Of a stretch of 64,000 nucleotides of DNA, positions 63,586 to 64,000 are shown one piece after another. The notes under the pieces were generated by a model. It searched no databases. It was not told the origin of the DNA and saw nothing but the letters and a program-made list of their open reading frames with translations. The stretch is from assembly GCA_019114585.1 (NCBI GenBank), contig DXFE01000042.1, forward strand, positions 1 through 64,000, read 5' to 3'. Numbering within the stretch: position 1 is the first letter of the stretch; every line of letters starts with the position of its first letter. A program made the translations under genes and the position numbers. Origin of the DNA: Gemmiger_A avium (GTDB taxonomy: Bacteria; Bacillota; Clostridia; Oscillospirales; Ruminococcaceae).

Positions 63586-64000
63586 TTACAGGCTGTACAC
63601 CCCGGGCTTATAGCTGTCCATGTGGGTGCGCAGGAATTCGATGGTTTCCGCCAGGCCCTGTTCAAAGGTATATTTCGGGGCCCAGCCGGTCATGGCGCGC
63701 AGCTTGTCCGCGCAGCCCAGCAGGCGGTTGACCTCGCTCTTTTCCGGGCGCAGGCGCTGCTCGTCGCAGACGATTTTGGCCTCGGGGTTGATCTGACGGA
63801 TCAGCTCGTTGGCCAGATCACCGATGGAGTGCTCCTGCCCGGTGGCGATGTTGACCTCCTGACCCACGGCGGCGGGGCAGTCCGCCAGGGCCATGAAGCC
63901 GGCGGCGGTGTCCTTGACGTAGTTGAAGTCCCGGGTGGGGGTCAGGCTGCCCAGCTTGATCTCGGTCTGGCCGTTGAGCAGCTGGGTGATGATGGTGGGG
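63586..64000 (-). CDS. legB: NAD-dependent sugar nucleotide 4,6-dehydratase, LegB-like (5' part outside window)
   Basis: Only the C-terminal 137 residues are visible. They show the end of an extended SDR dehydratase: TRDFNYVKDTAAGF, then GQEVNIATGQEHSIGDLANELIRQINP, the RLRPEKSEVNRL motif and GWAPKYTFEQGLAETIEFL. The RLRPEKSEV string is characteristic of LegB and related UDP/GDP-GlcNAc 4,6-dehydratases. It makes the 4-keto-6-deoxy intermediate that LegC aminates. The active-site YxxxK is outside the window. The frame is open to the window end. Confidence 0.85.
   Translation of the reverse strand, partial: PTIITQLLNGQTEIKLGSLTPTRDFNYVKDTAAGFMALADCPAAVGQEVNIATGQEHSIGDLANELIRQINPEAKIVCDEQRLRPEKSEVNRLLGCADKLRAMTGWAPKYTFEQGLAETIEFLRTHMDSYKPGVYSL

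Noticed and set aside
48429..64000. Simple sialic acid (Neu5Ac) cluster
   Set aside because: LegB- and LegC-type genes and the CBS nucleotidyltransferase are not needed for Neu5Ac, so legionaminic-type is favoured.
48429..64000. Pseudaminic acid pathway
   Set aside because: The hydrolysing 2-epimerase NeuC/LegG type and the RLRPEKSEV dehydratase fit the legionaminic route. No PseG- or PseB-like features were seen.
1..64000. tRNA, rRNA, CRISPR, IS or prophage
   Set aside because: No cloverleaf with TTCGA arm, regular direct repeats, transposase motifs or phage structural genes were found by reading.

Overview
The window looks like a chromosomal segment of a high-GC Clostridia bacterium, probably an Oscillospiraceae/Ruminococcaceae member near Faecalibacterium, Gemmiger or Subdoligranulum. 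This placement is inferred from gene content, not from a search. Supporting signs are the Gram-positive gene orders asp23-fakA-recG and cmk-plsC-ispH, an ispH-rpsA fusion, a cysS T-box, Gram-positive SD sequences (AAAGGAGG type), and TGG-extended TATAAT or TATACT promoters. I see no rRNA, tRNA, IS element, prophage or CRISPR array.

Region 1 (1-16.4 kb) is mostly + strand and housekeeping. It holds a truncated TetR-type regulator with a cation/proton antiporter, a GT8 glycosyltransferase, an orphan peptide-type binding lipoprotein, asp23-fakA-recG, a beta-CASP metallo-hydrolase, and a MATE exporter behind a structured leader. A - strand DUF6442/HTH/phosphatase operon and a DUF4349 lipoprotein follow, then a PPi-type phosphofructokinase. 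Region 2 (16.4-34.4 kb) is - strand. It holds a fused double GT-C membrane glycosyltransferase, an ammonium transporter with a C-terminal PII domain behind a hairpin-rich leader, cysS with a T-box, pgsA, rimO, recX, recA, prmC, DUF1385, a two-component system with a lipoprotein, a ZIP transporter, an unlisted 51-residue membrane protein, and gtrA.

Region 3 (34.5-46.0 kb) is one long - strand gene run with short or overlapping junctions. It starts at a promoter near 46.0 kb and reads sugar isomerase, GT2, FAD oxidoreductase, GtrB-like GT2, GtrII-like membrane transferase, another GT-C-like membrane protein, a BaiN-type flavoprotein, cmk, plsC and ispH-rpsA. Surface-glycan genes therefore run directly into lipid, isoprenoid and translation genes. 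The S1 half of ispH-rpsA appears to carry its own internal start signals.

Region 4 (46.2-64.0 kb) is a - strand surface-glycan island. It encodes a nonulosonic-acid pathway of the legionaminic type: legB (cut by the window edge), legC, a ptmE-like CBS/nucleotidyltransferase, a GNAT_C-like acyltransferase, legI, legG and legF. Two Gfo/Idh/MocA oxidoreductases, an epimerase and a split ThrE-type exporter sit among them. Between legB and legC are a DUF2142 membrane protein and two tandem copies of a two-gene module: a 660-residue GT-C-like membrane protein followed by a roughly 200-residue protein with a membrane-anchored beta-rich domain. The pathway genes should make an activated nine-carbon acidic sugar, and the membrane proteins are the likely transfer machinery. 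This duplicated module is the best candidate for something undescribed here.
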